From contig NZ_JASISS010000006.1 in NCBI RefSeq assembly GCF_030063195.1, forward strand, positions 85,757 to 149,756: a stretch of DNA of 64,000 nucleotides, in the 5' to 3' direction. This document shows, in pieces, positions 7,120 through 16,647 of the stretch. The notes beneath the pieces were generated by a model that did no database searches, had not been told where the DNA came from, and was given only the letters and a program-made list of their open reading frames with translations. This DNA is from Cryobacterium sp. PH31-AA6. GTDB lineage: Bacteria; Actinomycetota; Actinomycetes; Actinomycetales; Microbacteriaceae. Position 1 is the first letter of the stretch; the number at the start of each line of letters is the position of its first letter. Position numbers and translations under genes: made by a program.

Positions 7120-8475
7120 ATGATCGACCGTGACCGGTTAGCCCAACTGCAACAGCGCGAGCTGGGCACCTTTGCCGAGCGCAATCCGAAGTCCGCCGCC
7201 GCGTATGAGAACGCGACGCACCTCTTCGGCAAGGTGCCGATGACGTGGATGAATAAGAAGGCCGGCGGGTTCCCGCTCTACCTTGCCACCGCCCGCGGCA
7301 ACCGCGTCACCGACCTGGACGGTCACGAATATCTTGACTTCGCCCTCGGTGACACCGGCGCGATGGCCGGGCACTCCCCCGCCGCCGTGGTCGACGCCAT
7401 CGGGCGCCGCATCTACGAGCAGGGCGGGCTGACGACGATGCTGCCCACCGAGGATGCGGAGTGGGTCGGCGGCGAACTGACCCGCCGGTTCGGGGTCGAC
7501 CGCTGGAGCTTCGCCCTCACCGCCACCGACGCGAACCGGTGGGCCATCCGCCTGGTGCGGGCGCTCACCGACCGACCGAAGATCCTCTTCCACAGCTACT
7601 GCTATCACGGCAGCGTCGACGAGTCCCTGATCGTCGTCGGCCCCGACGGGGAAGGGATGAGCAGGCCGGGGAACGTCGGCGCCCCCGTCGACGTCACCGA
7701 GACCAGCCGGGTCGCCGAGTTCAACGACCTCGAGGGTCTCGAACGCCAGCTCAGGCACGGCGACGTCGCCGCGGTATTGATCGAGCCGGCCCTGACCAAC
7801 ATCGGCATCGTCCTGCCGGAGGACGGCTACCACGAGGGCGTGCGCGCCCTCACCCGGCAGTACGGCACCCTCCTCATCATCGACGAGACGCACACCTTCT
7901 CGGCCGGGCCGGGCGGTGCGACCCAGGCCTGGGGCCTTGACCCGGACGTCGTGGTGATCGGAAAAGCCATCGGCGGAGGCATTCCCAGTGGGGCATATGG
8001 GCTGTCGGCCGAGCTCGCCGACCGGGCACTCAGCCGCACCGACCTCGATCTGGTCGACATGGGCGGGGTCGGCGGCACCCTCGCCGGGAGCCCGCTGTCC
8101 GTGGCCGCCATGCGGGCGACGCTCGAGAATGTGCTCACGGATGCCGCATTCGAGGGGATGATCGCGACCGCGACCGTGTACACGACCGGCATCCAACGCA
8201 TCATCGACGAGCACGATCTGCCCTGGTCGATCACCCAGCTCGGTGCGCGCGCGGAGTACCGCTTCGTCACACCGTCCCCGCGGAACGGCACGGAGTCCAA
8301 CGCGGCCGCCGACGGCGACCTCGAGGACTTCCTGCACCTCTACCTGGCGAACCGGGGCATCCTGCTCACACCGTTCCACAACATGGCACTGATGAGCCCC
8401 GAGACGACGAATGACGACGTCCAGGCGCACCTCGACGTGTTCGAGGCCGCCGTGACCGAGCTGATGCACGGCTGA
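7120..8475 (+). CDS. Class III PLP aminotransferase, glutamate-1-semialdehyde 2,1-aminomutase-like
   Basis: The 451-residue protein has the fold type I layout of class III aminotransferases: D255 in IIDETH contacts the PLP ring nitrogen and K282 in IGKAIGGGIPSG is the expected Schiff-base lysine. Overall it is closest to glutamate-1-semialdehyde aminomutase relatives. The chromosome context gives no haem genes, so a role in tetrapyrrole synthesis is not supported; it may transaminate another amino ketone or amino acid. GAGGAG lies five bases before ATG 7120. The gene converges on the ferredoxin reductase with a strong hairpin between. Confidence 0.85.
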   Translation: MIDRDRLAQLQQRELGTFAERNPKSAAAYENATHLFGKVPMTWMNKKAGGFPLYLATARGNRVTDLDGHEYLDFALGDTGAMAGHSPAAVVDAIGRRIYEQGGLTTMLPTEDAEWVGGELTRRFGVDRWSFALTATDANRWAIRLVRALTDRPKILFHSYCYHGSVDESLIVVGPDGEGMSRPGNVGAPVDVTETSRVAEFNDLEGLERQLRHGDVAAVLIEPALTNIGIVLPEDGYHEGVRALTRQYGTLLIIDETHTFSAGPGGATQAWGLDPDVVVIGKAIGGGIPSGAYGLSAELADRALSRTDLDLVDMGGVGGTLAGSPLSVAAMRATLENVLTDAAFEGMIATATVYTTGIQRIIDEHDLPWSITQLGARAEYRFVTPSPRNGTESNAAADGDLEDFLHLYLANRGILLTPFHNMALMSPETTNDDVQAHLDVFEAAVTELMHG

Positions 8476-8492
8476 GCAGACCGGAGCGTCGT

Positions 8493-8523
8493 GCGGGCCG
8501 GGCCGCGTCCCGGCCCGGCCCGC
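8493..8523. terminator. Bidirectional GC-rich hairpin between convergent genes
   Basis: A perfect 12-base stem (8493-8504 with 8512-8523, GCGGGCCGGGCC) surrounds a seven-base loop, in the 52-base gap between two convergent genes. There is no T-run, so termination would depend on the stem alone. Confidence 0.7.
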
Positions 8524-8527
8524 CGGG

Positions 8528-9931
8528 CTACTCCGTCGGTACGGTCGCCGGCTCCCGGCGGGATACGGCGATCATGTCCTCGCGGGGAACAACCTTGATC
8601 CGGGTTCGCCCTTCGGCAGCGCCCAGAGCGAGCTCGTGCTGGTCGAGGTGATGCCAGCCCTCGAGGTTGGTGTATTCGATGCCGCGCGCGTCGAGCATCG
8701 CCAGGACGCTCTCCTCCGAGGGCTCATCCGGGTGCCACCAGTTGCCGAGGTCGTTGATGAGGTGCCGCACGGTCTCCATCGCGTCGGACTTGGTGTGGCC
8801 GATCAGGCCGACGGGGCCGCGCTTGATCCAGCCGGTCGCATAGACGCCGTAGAGCTGCTGGTTGGCGCTGGCCGACCCGGAGTCCGGTTCGCCCTTCCAG
8901 AGCACCTGGCCCTCGCGGTTAGGGATGACGCCGCGCTTCTTGTCGAAGGGAACGCCGGGCAGCGGGGAGCCGAAGTATCCGACGGCGCGGTACACGGCCT
9001 GGATCGGAAGTTCACGGATCTCGCCCGTGCCGACGACACCGCCGTACCCGTCCGGCTTGGTGCGCTCATACCGGATGGCGCCGACCCGACCGGTGCCGTC
9101 GTCGACGATTTCCACCGGCTTGGCGAAGAAGTGCAGGTGCAGCCGGCGGCTGGCGGTGCCGGCCGGGCGATCGCGCCACTTGCCCAGCACCTTGTCGATG
9201 ACGAAGACCTGCTTGTTGCTGGCCACGGCGTCTCGTGCGGCGTCGTCGTAGTCGAAGTCCTCGTCGTAAACGACGATGTCCACGTCGGGCAGCTCGCCGA
9301 GTTCGCGCAGCTCGAGCGGCGTGAACTTGACCGAGGTCGGGCCTCTGCGCCCGAACACGTGCACGTCGGTCACGGCGGATGCCTTGAGCCCGTCGTAGAC
9401 GTTGGCCGGAATCTCGGTCGAGAGCAGGTCGTCCGCGTGTTTGGCGAGAATGCGCGAGACGTCGAGGGCGACGTTCCCGTTGCCGATGACCGCCACCTGC
9501 CTGGCGTCGAGCGGCCAGGTGCGCGGGTAGTCGGGGTGCCCGTCGAACCAGCTGACGAACCGGGCGGCTCCGTAGGAGCCCTCGAGGTCGATTCCGGGAA
9601 TCTTGAGGTCGGCGTCGCGCACCGCACCGGTGGCGAAGATGACCGCGTTGTAGTGCGTCTTCAGGTCGTCCATCGTGATGTCGACCCCGAAGCGCACGTT
9701 GCCGAAGACCCGGATATCGCCACGGTCGAGCACGTCGCGCAGCGCCGTGATGATGCCCTTGATCCGGGGGTGGTCCGGTGCGACGCCGTAGCGCACGAGT
9801 CCGTAGGGAGCAGGAAGGTGGTCGAACAGGTCGATCGACACCTCGAAATTTCGTTCGGCCTTGAGCAGGATGTCGGCGGCGTAGATGCCCGCAGGACCCG
9901 CACCGACAATGGCCAATCGCAACTTGGTCAT
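8528..9931 (-). CDS. Ferredoxin/adrenodoxin-type NADP+ reductase (FprA-like)
   Basis: The 467-residue flavoprotein has an N-terminal FAD-binding Rossmann motif (VGAGPAGIYAADIL), then APYGLVRYGVAPDH, typical of the adrenodoxin-reductase family, and a second dinucleotide motif (VIGNGNVALDVSRIL) for NADPH. It moves electrons between NADPH and ferredoxin in the cytosol and can serve cytochrome P450s or other ferredoxin-dependent enzymes. No ferredoxin gene is adjacent. The length matches mycobacterial FprA (about 456). The gene lies 10 bases downstream of the polyprenyl synthase gene on the same strand and may be cotranscribed with it. Confidence 0.93.
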   Translation of the reverse strand: MTKLRLAIVGAGPAGIYAADILLKAERNFEVSIDLFDHLPAPYGLVRYGVAPDHPRIKGIITALRDVLDRGDIRVFGNVRFGVDITMDDLKTHYNAVIFATGAVRDADLKIPGIDLEGSYGAARFVSWFDGHPDYPRTWPLDARQVAVIGNGNVALDVSRILAKHADDLLSTEIPANVYDGLKASAVTDVHVFGRRGPTSVKFTPLELRELGELPDVDIVVYDEDFDYDDAARDAVASNKQVFVIDKVLGKWRDRPAGTASRRLHLHFFAKPVEIVDDGTGRVGAIRYERTKPDGYGGVVGTGEIRELPIQAVYRAVGYFGSPLPGVPFDKKRGVIPNREGQVLWKGEPDSGSASANQQLYGVYATGWIKRGPVGLIGHTKSDAMETVRHLINDLGNWWHPDEPSEESVLAMLDARGIEYTNLEGWHHLDQHELALGAAEGRTRIKVVPREDMIAVSRREPATVPTE

Positions 9932-9941
9932 GGGAGCCTTT

Positions 9942-11012
9942 CTAACTGGATCGCTCGACGATCGTGTCGGCGAAGCGGGTGAGCGCCTTCTTCACGGATC
10001 CGTCGGGCAGGGGGGAGAGCGCGGCAACGGCGGCGTGCGCCCAGCCGTGCGCCTCGGTGAGGGTCTGGGCGGTCACGTCGTGCTCGCGGAGGGCGGCGAT
10101 CGCCGAGTCTGCGGCCTCGCCGGTGGCGCCGCCGCCGGTCATCACGTCGCGTTCGAGCCGGGCCAGCAGCGCCGCGGCGCCGATGTCGTGCGGGGCGCGC
10201 TCCCGGAGTCGAAGCACCGGCAGGGTGGCAACGCCGGCCCGAAGGTCCGTGCCGGCGATCTTTCCGGTTTCCTGCGGCTGGGGTGACAGGTCGAGTACGT
10301 CGTCGATGAGCTGGAAGGCGACGCCGATCTTCTCGCCGAACTGCACGACCGGCAGCTCATAGTCGTCGGACGCGTCGGAAAAGATGACGCCGGCCTGGGC
10401 GGCGGACGCGATGAGCGAACCGGTCTTATCGGACAGCACCTGGATGTAGTGCTCCACCGGGTCCTCGCCGTCGTGCGGGCCCACGGTCTCGTGCAGCTGG
10501 CCGAGGACGAGACGCTCGAAGGTATCGGCCTGCAGGCGGATCGCACGCTCGCCGAGTCTGGCCATCAACTGGCTGGCTCGGGCGAACAGGAGGTCCCCGG
10601 TGAGGATCGCAATCGAGTTGCCCCACACGGTCTGGGCGCTGGGCACCCCGCGGCGTTGGTGCGCGTCGTCCATCACGTCGTCGTGGTAGAGCGAAGCCAG
10701 ATGGGTGATCTCGATCGCGGTTGCCGCGGTGACCACGTCGTCGAGCACCCCGCTGCCCAGGTGGGCGGTCAGGAGGGCGAGCATGGGACGCACCCGTTTG
10801 CCGCCCGCGTTGAGCAGGTAGCGACTGGTGACGTTCGCGATCTCGTCGGCGAAGGTGACCTCGCCGAGCAGGCTGGCCTCGACCTGCTCGAGGCCGACGT
10901 CGATGCCGGAAGCCAGGCCGCGGTCGTCCTTGGACGAGAAAATGCGATCGCTGAGGCCGAGCTGGCTCGTCACGGAAGAGCCGCGGCGGAACAGGGGCAC
11001 ACTCGGTTTCAC
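9942..11012 (-). CDS. Long-chain polyprenyl diphosphate synthase (menaquinone side chain)
   Basis: The 356-residue protein has both Asp-rich motifs of trans-isoprenyl diphosphate synthases: DDVMDDAHQRRG (first) and QLIDDVLDL (second), plus GGKRVRP near the N-terminus. It condenses isopentenyl diphosphate units to a polyprenyl diphosphate. Its place beside menG and close to menA suggests it makes the menaquinone side chain. Chain length cannot be read securely. The GTG start at 11012 is supported by TAGGCT six bases upstream. Confidence 0.92.
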   Translation of the reverse strand: MKPSVPLFRRGSSVTSQLGLSDRIFSSKDDRGLASGIDVGLEQVEASLLGEVTFADEIANVTSRYLLNAGGKRVRPMLALLTAHLGSGVLDDVVTAATAIEITHLASLYHDDVMDDAHQRRGVPSAQTVWGNSIAILTGDLLFARASQLMARLGERAIRLQADTFERLVLGQLHETVGPHDGEDPVEHYIQVLSDKTGSLIASAAQAGVIFSDASDDYELPVVQFGEKIGVAFQLIDDVLDLSPQPQETGKIAGTDLRAGVATLPVLRLRERAPHDIGAAALLARLERDVMTGGGATGEAADSAIAALREHDVTAQTLTEAHGWAHAAVAALSPLPDGSVKKALTRFADTIVERSS

Positions 11013-11018
11013 TCGGTC

Positions 11019-11024
11019 AGCCTA
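11019..11024 (-). promoter_or_regulatory. -10 hexamer for a leaderless polyprenyl synthase transcript
   Basis: TAGGCT on the minus strand, six bases before GTG 11012. Confidence 0.55.
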
Positions 11025-11044
11025 TCGATCGGAACTGGGAGGGC

Positions 11045-11785
11045 TCAGGATGTGGTGTCCGCTGTGCTCGTGTCCGCTTCGTCCGCGGGTTTCACTCCGC
11101 GATGCAGGGCCACGATGCCCAGAGACAGGTTGCGGTAGGCCACGGCCTCGTAGCCGGCAGCGCGCAGCCAGGCGCTGAGGGTGGACTGGTTCGGCCAGGC
11201 CGCGATCGATTCGCCCAGGTAGTCGTAGGCCTCGGCGTTCGAGGAGGCGAGCTTCACGACCATCGGCATGACGTGGTTGAGGTAGGCGAAGTAGGCGGCC
11301 CGGATCGGCGTGAACGGCGGGGTGGAGAACTCGCAGATCACGACTCGTCCGCCGGGCCTGGTCACCCGGTAGAACTCGGCGAGGGCCTTCCTGGGCTCGA
11401 CCACGTTGCGCAGGCCGAAGGAGATGGTCACGGCGTCGAATTCGTTGTCGGCGAAGGGCAGCGCGGTGGCGTCGGCCTGCACGAACTCGATCAACGGGTT
11501 GCCGGCGTGACGTTCCCGGCCGACCTGGATCATGCCCGCGGAGAAGTCGGCGGCGACGACGTGCGCGCCGGTCCGGGTCAGCGCGGCGCTCGAGGTGCCG
11601 GTGCCGGCCGCGATGTCGAGGATGCGGTCGCCCGACTGCGGGGCGACGGCGCGTGTCGCGGCCATCCGCCAGAGCGCCGCGTTTCCGACCGACAACACCG
11701 CGTTGGTGCGGTCGTAATGGGTCGAGACCTGGTCGAACATGGCAGCAACCTGCTCGGGCTGCTTGTTCAGGTCTGCTCTGCTCAC
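11045..11785 (-). CDS. menG: Demethylmenaquinone methyltransferase (MenG/UbiE)
   Basis: The 246-residue class I methyltransferase has the SAM-binding motif DIAAGTGTSS and the UbiE/MenG signatures FDQVSTHYDRTN near the N-terminus and SFGLRNV in the middle. It carries out the last step of menaquinone synthesis, adding a methyl group to demethylmenaquinone at the membrane surface. The gene is divergent from menF, with only 63 bases between the start codons. Start GTG 11785 has TAGACT exactly six bases upstream, so the message is probably leaderless. Confidence 0.95.
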   Translation of the reverse strand: MSRADLNKQPEQVAAMFDQVSTHYDRTNAVLSVGNAALWRMAATRAVAPQSGDRILDIAAGTGTSSAALTRTGAHVVAADFSAGMIQVGRERHAGNPLIEFVQADATALPFADNEFDAVTISFGLRNVVEPRKALAEFYRVTRPGGRVVICEFSTPPFTPIRAAYFAYLNHVMPMVVKLASSNAEAYDYLGESIAAWPNQSTLSAWLRAAGYEAVAYRNLSLGIVALHRGVKPADEADTSTADTTS

Positions 11786-11791
11786 TCCCCT

Positions 11792-11797
11792 AGTCTA
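11792..11797 (-). promoter_or_regulatory. -10 hexamer for menG
   Basis: TAGACT on the minus strand, six bases before GTG 11785; it forms a divergent pair with the menF -10 at 11837. Confidence 0.6.
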
Positions 11798-11836
11798 GAT
11801 TGCCAAAGGACAAGCCTGGCATCCACCCCGCTGGCA

Positions 11837-11842
11837 TAGGCT
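11837..11842 (+). promoter_or_regulatory. -10 hexamer for menF
   Basis: TAGGCT, six bases before GTG 11849, implying a leaderless message. Confidence 0.6.
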
Positions 11843-11848
11843 GGGCGA

Positions 11849-13081
11849 GTGAATGCGCAGGCCCTGACGGTCGAAACCACTGCTATCGCCGACGTCCGCC
11901 AACTTGTCCTCCTGCTCGACAGCCGCGAACCGCTGCTGTGGATGCGCCGCAACCAGGGCCTGGCCGGCATCGGCACCGCGCTGCGGCTGGAGTTCTCCGG
12001 TCCCACCCGGCTGACGGATGCCGCGGCCGCCTGGCGCGACGTCGCCGCCGCCGCGACCGTGACCGATCCACTCGGTCGCACCGGCACCGGGCTGCTTGCC
12101 TTCGGGGCATTCGCCTTCGACGCGTCCTCGACCCAGTCCAGTGTGCTGATCGTGCCCCAGGTCATCGTCGGCCGCGAGGACGGCCAGTGCTGGGTCACCC
12201 GCATCTGGCCCACGGGGGGAACGAAGCCGGAGTTGCCGCTCGCCCTGCGCCCACTCGGCCACGAATACCGCATCTCGCTTCTGCCCGGGGCGCTCCCCGC
12301 CGACGGTTACCGCACCGCGGTGGGCGAAGCCGTCGGCCGAATCGCCGCCGCCCAACTCAACAAGGTCGTGCTGGCACGCGACCTCGTCGGGCACCTGCCC
12401 GCCGAGTCCGACCTGCGCCGGGCCGTGAGCGAACTCGCCCTCGGTTACCCGGACTGCTGGACCTACGCGGTCGACGGACTCGTCGGGTCGAGCCCGGAGA
12501 CCCTGATCCGCGCCGACCACGGTGAGGTCAACGCCCGGGTGCTGGCCGGCACGATGTCCCGCGGGGCCGACGCTGCGGCGGACCTTGAGGCCGCCCTTCA
12601 CCTCGCCACCTCGTCCAAGGACGGCGACGAGCACGCGTTCGCCGTGCAGAGCGTGCTGGCGTCGCTGCGTCCACACACCTCGCACCTGACCACCAGCGAG
12701 ATCCCCTTCACCGTGAAGCTGCCCAATCTCTGGCACCTCGCGACGGATGTCGAGGGCACCCTCAGCGACGGGTCGACCTCGCTCGACCTCATTGCGGCGA
12801 TGCATCCGACCGCCGCGGTGGCCGGCACCCCGACCGAGTCCGCGCTCGCCCTGATCCGTGAGCTGGAGCCGTTCGATCGCGGCCGGTACGCCGGCCCGGT
12901 CGGCTGGGTCGGCGCCGACGGGGACGGAGAGTGGGCGATCGCGCTGCGCTGCGCGCAGGTCACCCCGACCGGTGACGTGACGGCCTATGCCGGTTGCGGC
13001 ATCGTGCTGGACTCGGAGCCTGACCGGGAACTGGCCGAGACCCGGATGAAGTTCCGCCCGATCGTCGAGGCGTTCGGCTGA
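11849..13081 (+). CDS. menF: Isochorismate synthase (MenF-type)
   Basis: The 410-residue chorismate-binding enzyme has the C-terminal catalytic region (about 160-405) with SKDGDEHAFAV, HLATDVEGTL, HPTAAVAGTP and GRYAGPVGW, all characteristic of MenF/EntC. It converts chorismate to isochorismate, the entry step of menaquinone synthesis. It sits divergent to menG and in the same region as menD, menE, menB and menC, which argues for menaquinone rather than siderophore synthesis. The GTG start is set by the promoter spacing. Confidence 0.93.
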   Translation: MNAQALTVETTAIADVRQLVLLLDSREPLLWMRRNQGLAGIGTALRLEFSGPTRLTDAAAAWRDVAAAATVTDPLGRTGTGLLAFGAFAFDASSTQSSVLIVPQVIVGREDGQCWVTRIWPTGGTKPELPLALRPLGHEYRISLLPGALPADGYRTAVGEAVGRIAAAQLNKVVLARDLVGHLPAESDLRRAVSELALGYPDCWTYAVDGLVGSSPETLIRADHGEVNARVLAGTMSRGADAAADLEAALHLATSSKDGDEHAFAVQSVLASLRPHTSHLTTSEIPFTVKLPNLWHLATDVEGTLSDGSTSLDLIAAMHPTAAVAGTPTESALALIRELEPFDRGRYAGPVGWVGADGDGEWAIALRCAQVTPTGDVTAYAGCGIVLDSEPDRELAETRMKFRPIVEAFG

Positions 13082-13105
13082 CCCGACCAGGGTTCACCGG
13101 TCCCG

Positions 13106-13969
13106 TCAGGTGGCGGCCAGGCGGGCCTTCTCGGCGGCCACGTCGAAGTCGGCGGCCGGCCAGTCGAGCTGAAGGCGCTCGAGGGCATCGATGAGCAGGT
13201 GCTGCACGGCGAGGCGCGCGTACCATTTCTTCTCGGCCGGCACGACGAACCAGGGCGCCATCGGCGTGGACGTGCGCTCCAGGGCAAGCTGGTAGGCCTC
13301 CTGGTATTCGTCCCAGCGCAGTCGCTCGTCGACGTCGCCCGGGTTGTACTTCCAGTGCTTGTCCGGCCGGTCCAGGCGCTCCATCAGGCGTTCCTTCTGG
13401 TCGTCGGAACCGATCTGCAGCATCACCTTGACGATCGTGGTTCCCTCGTCGGCGAGGGCCTGCTCGAAGTCGCGGATCTGGCCGTAGCGGGCCTCCAACT
13501 CGTCCGGCGGGGCGAGTCGGCGCACCCGGGCGATCAACACGTCCTCGTAGTGGGAGCGATCGAACACCCCGATCAGACCGGCATCCGGTAGCCGCTTGCG
13601 CACCCGCCAGAGGAAGTCGTGCGAGCGCTCCTCCTCAGTGGGGGCCTTGAACGCGTAGAGCCGGATGCCCTGGGGGTCGACAGCGCCAACGACGTGCCGC
13701 ACGATCCCGCCCTTGCCGGCCGTGTCCATTGCCTGCAGAACGAGCAGCACCCGGCGGGTGTCGCCGAACTTGCTGCGCGCGAAAAGCTTCTCCTGAAGGG
13801 TGGACAGCACCTCGGCCCCCTCGGCGAGGGCCTCGTCCGCATTCTTCTTGTCGACGCCGTCGAAGCCGGGGGTCGAACCGGGGTCGACGTCGGCAAGCCG
13901 GAACCCCGCACCGACGCCCAGCCGCACGCTTGGGTCGTCCGTCCAGAATTTCTTGGTGAGATCGTTCAC
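13106..13969 (-). CDS. Polyphosphate kinase 2 family protein (polyphosphate:nucleotide phosphotransferase)
   Basis: The 287-residue protein is a one-domain PPK2. The Walker A-like loop is in QAMDTAGKGGIVRHV and the Walker B-like segment in DRSHYEDVLIARV; the lid region is Arg-rich. It moves phosphate between polyphosphate and nucleotides in the cytosol; whether ADP or AMP is preferred cannot be told from sequence alone. GTG 13969 is chosen because family similarity begins at NDLTKKF; the open frame extends 19 codons further to 14026. It lies between menF (convergent) and menD and has no obvious link to menaquinone synthesis. Confidence 0.92.
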   Translation of the reverse strand: MNDLTKKFWTDDPSVRLGVGAGFRLADVDPGSTPGFDGVDKKNADEALAEGAEVLSTLQEKLFARSKFGDTRRVLLVLQAMDTAGKGGIVRHVVGAVDPQGIRLYAFKAPTEEERSHDFLWRVRKRLPDAGLIGVFDRSHYEDVLIARVRRLAPPDELEARYGQIRDFEQALADEGTTIVKVMLQIGSDDQKERLMERLDRPDKHWKYNPGDVDERLRWDEYQEAYQLALERTSTPMAPWFVVPAEKKWYARLAVQHLLIDALERLQLDWPAADFDVAAEKARLAAT

Positions 13970-14084
13970 GGTGCACCCTTCGTCACGCTGCAGCCCAGCC
14001 GCCGCTGATTGGCCGGTGCACGCCATTCTGGCGCAGCGGCACCTCGCCGCGCCAGTGCGCCCGGCCGGCGGGACCGCCCGCCGG

Positions 14085-15797
14085 CTATCGGTCGAGCGGG
14101 ACCTCGAGGATGCTCGGCCCGGCCGGCGGCATGGTCAGGGCCTGTTCGAGTTCGCTCCGGGTGGCCGCGCGACGGTACTCCCAGCCGTAGGCGGCCGCGA
14201 GTTGCGCGAATTCCATCCGCTGCGGGGTGTAGAGCACCCGGCTGATCGATTCCGGCGGAGCGGATGCCGCGACCTCGAGGCCGTCGAAGATCGTGCCGCC
14301 GCCGTCATTACCGACGATGACCTGCAGCCGCGGGCGCGCTTCGCCCGGCGTGAGCAGCAGCGAGCCGGCGTCGTGCAACAGGGCCAGGTCGCCGAGCAGC
14401 AGCCGGGTGGTCCCGGCCCCGCGCGGTTCGGGCCCGGCCTGGCTGGCCAGGGCGATGCCGACCGCGGTGGCCACCGTTCCGTCGATTCCGGCGAGGCCCC
14501 GGTTGGAATGCACCGGGATCTTCTTGCCCGACACGAGCCGGTCGGCCTCCCGGATCAAGCGCGAGGCGCCGAACACGAGCCGGTCATGCGGCCAGGACGC
14601 CCGCCACACGGCGTCCACGAGCATCGGCCGGGTCACCGGGGCGCGCAGGGCGGCGAGCTCGGCCCGGCTCATGCCGCGGGCGTTGATCGGCGGCGTAGCC
14701 AGATCAGCCGAGCCGTCCAGCAGCTGGCGACTGGTCATCACCCAACGGCCGAGCCATTCCCGTGCCTCGCGGGTGCCGGCAGCGGCGACGGCCGTCTCGT
14801 CCGCGACGACGGACCGGGCGAAGACGCGCACCCGGTGTCCGGGGTTGAACCATTCGGTGCCGGTCGCGGCCACCACGATGATGTCGACCCCATCGCGCTG
14901 GAGGAGTTCCGGAACTTCCCGGCTGAGCGTGGGATGCCCGAACACGACGGCGCGCTCCACCCGGCCGCCGAACTCGTCGGCGCGCAGGAGCTCCCGGTAG
15001 GCAGCCACCAGGTTCGGGCCGAAGCGCGCACCGCTGCTCACCTCCGCGAGCAGCGGCCAGCCGCCGGCCCTGGCGAAGGCCTCCGCCTGGGGCCCGGAGC
15101 CGGTTCCGGCGATGACCACGGTGCCTGGTCCGGCCGCCACGGTCACCGGTGCTTTCGGTTCCGGCGCCGTCCGCACCGGGGCGGGATCCTCGAATGCCGG
15201 GAGAGCCAGGTTCGACAGGTCTACCGCCGCGGAGAGTGGCTCCCTGAAGGCGAGGTTGAGCTGCACGGGGCCCGGTGCTGCCGAGTCCCGGCCGGTGGCG
15301 GCATCCCTCGCCTGCCGGGCCAGTTCCGTGGCGGCTTCGGTCTCCTCCGGCCGCCCGGCAGGAGCGGGAACGTCGACACAGAGCCGCGTGGCCGGGCCGA
15401 ACAACCCGGGTTGCACCGTCGTCTGGTTCGAGCGGATGCCGCGCATCTCGTCGGGTCGGTCGGCCGTGAGCAGGATCAGTGGCACCCCCGAGTGGTGTGC
15501 CTCGAGCACGGCCGGGTGCAGATTGGCCACGGCGGTTCCGGAGGTGCAGACCGTCAGGACCGGGCGCCCGGACTCCACGGCCAGGCCGATGGCCAGGAAT
15601 CCGGCGCTGCGCTCGTCGATGCGCACGTGCAGCCGGATCCGGCCGAGCCGCTCGAGTTCCGCGGCGACGAGGGCGAGGGCCTGGGACCGGGCGCCGGGGC
15701 TGAGCACCACGTCGCGCACGCCGAGGCGAACGAACTCACCGAGCAGCGCGACGCTGAAATCGGTGGCCGGGCTGCCGCTGCCTGACGCCTCAGGCAT
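14085..15797 (-). CDS. menD: 2-succinyl-5-enolpyruvyl-6-hydroxy-3-cyclohexene-1-carboxylate synthase
   Basis: The 570-residue thiamine-diphosphate enzyme joins isochorismate and 2-oxoglutarate. Visible MenD features are [12 protein letters not shown] near the N-terminus (the third motif position is Ala where SPGSRS is usual), [15 protein letters not shown] with the catalytic Glu, [10 protein letters not shown], and the diphosphate/Mg motif [11 protein letters not shown] near the C-terminus. ATG 15797 is chosen from the family N-terminus; it overlaps the stop codon region of the upstream PLDc_N gene by eight bases, so translation is probably coupled. Confidence 0.93.
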   Translation of the reverse strand: MPEASGSGSPATDFSVALLGEFVRLGVRDVVLSPGARSQALALVAAELERLGRIRLHVRIDERSAGFLAIGLAVESGRPVLTVCTSGTAVANLHPAVLEAHHSGVPLILLTADRPDEMRGIRSNQTTVQPGLFGPATRLCVDVPAPAGRPEETEAATELARQARDAATGRDSAAPGPVQLNLAFREPLSAAVDLSNLALPAFEDPAPVRTAPEPKAPVTVAAGPGTVVIAGTGSGPQAEAFARAGGWPLLAEVSSGARFGPNLVAAYRELLRADEFGGRVERAVVFGHPTLSREVPELLQRDGVDIIVVAATGTEWFNPGHRVRVFARSVVADETAVAAAGTREAREWLGRWVMTSRQLLDGSADLATPPINARGMSRAELAALRAPVTRPMLVDAVWRASWPHDRLVFGASRLIREADRLVSGKKIPVHSNRGLAGIDGTVATAVGIALASQAGPEPRGAGTTRLLLGDLALLHDAGSLLLTPGEARPRLQVIVGNDGGGTIFDGLEVAASAPPESISRVLYTPQRMEFAQLAAAYGWEYRRAATRSELEQALTMPPAGPSILEVPLDR

Positions 15798-16278
15798 CCC
15801 GTCGGCCGGGCAGTTCGCCGTCGCCCGGATCTGCCTGGTCGGGGTCGAAACCGGCCTTGCCGGTCGACCCGGATTTGCCCGTCGTTCCCGACTTGTCGGT
15901 CGTTGGGGACTTGTCGGTCGTCCCGGTCGTCCCGGTCGAGCCTGCGGAGCCGGTGCGCGGATCGGGCTTGTCGAGGTCGGCCAGTTCCTGTTCAAGGGCG
16001 CGGATGCGCTCCTCGTCGGTTTTCTGCCGGTCGAGGCCCTTGAGGAAATCGAGGTCGTCGTCGGGGGCCATCGAACGGGCGACGCCCGCGCCGCGGCGGC
16101 CGCGGCCCACGATCAGCCAGAGCAGGGGGCCGACGACCGGAACCAGGAAAATGACGAAGAGCCAGACCCAGCGCGGAAGTCCCCGCACCCGGTTATGGGC
16201 GGTGGTCGCGCAGTCGACCAGGGAGTAGACGGTCAGAATGATGACCGCTAGCCCGACGACAATCCACACCTTCACCAT
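15790..16278 (-). CDS. PLDc_N domain membrane protein with Thr/Gly/Lys-rich tail
   Basis: The 162-residue protein has two transmembrane helices (about 5-22 and 40-58) enclosing the short cardiolipase/PLD N-terminal domain (YSLVDCA, then [22 protein letters not shown]). It lacks any phospholipase catalytic domain; such stand-alone PLDc_N proteins are common in actinobacteria and have no known function. The C-terminal 60 residues are a low-complexity T-G-T-T-D-K-S-type repeat encoded by a degenerate 12- to 15-base repeat. It heads a probable operon with menD. The start has TAGAAT six bases upstream. Confidence 0.85.
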   Translation of the reverse strand: MVKVWIVVGLAVIILTVYSLVDCATTAHNRVRGLPRWVWLFVIFLVPVVGPLLWLIVGRGRRGAGVARSMAPDDDLDFLKGLDRQKTDEERIRALEQELADLDKPDPRTGSAGSTGTTGTTDKSPTTDKSGTTGKSGSTGKAGFDPDQADPGDGELPGRRDA

Positions 16279-16284
16279 CTGGTC

Positions 16285-16290
16285 ATTCTA
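16285..16290 (-). promoter_or_regulatory. -10 hexamer for the PLDc_N-menD transcript
   Basis: TAGAAT on the minus strand, six bases before ATG 16278. Confidence 0.6.
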
Positions 16291-16335
16291 GGGTGCCCAG
16301 CCGGGAGATCGGTGTGTGGTGCGGGGAGGGCGACC

Positions 16336-16341
16336 TAAGCT
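16336..16341 (+). promoter_or_regulatory. -10 hexamer for the DUF4229 gene
   Basis: TAAGCT, six bases before ATG 16348, implying a leaderless message. Confidence 0.6.
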
Positions 16342-16347
16342 GGAAAC

Positions 16348-16647
16348 ATGAAAGCTGTTCCCGCCTGGTTGTCCTACTCGATCTACCGCGTGCTCATGTT
16401 CGCGGTGCCGCTCACGCTTCTGCTCGCCATGCAGATCACCTGGTGGATCGCCGCCCTCGTCGCCGCCCTGATCGGCGTGTGCCTGTCGTACCTCTTCCTG
16501 CGGAAGCCGCGCGAGAAGGTCGCTCTCGGTCTCTACCAGGCCCGCCACCCCAGCCAGGCGACGGTTCACCCGGATGCCGACGCCGAGGACGCCTCGATCG
16601 ACCGGGCCGCCGACGAGTCGCTACAGCGCGAACGCCAGAGCGAGTAA
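16348..16647 (+). CDS. DUF4229 family small membrane protein
   Basis: The 99-residue protein has two hydrophobic helices (about 10-28 and 32-50), then a basic FLRKPREKVA turn and an acidic, polar tail. This matches DUF4229, a small actinobacterial membrane family with no known function that is often encoded beside menaquinone genes. Its last 27 bases overlap the 3' end of menA on the other strand. It is divergent from the PLDc_N gene. Confidence 0.85.
   Translation: MKAVPAWLSYSIYRVLMFAVPLTLLLAMQITWWIAALVAALIGVCLSYLFLRKPREKVALGLYQARHPSQATVHPDADAEDASIDRAADESLQRERQSE

Noticed and set aside
13800..15785. 661-codon plus-strand open frame opposite menD
   Set aside because: It lies antisense to a clear MenD protein; long antisense frames are normal at this GC content.
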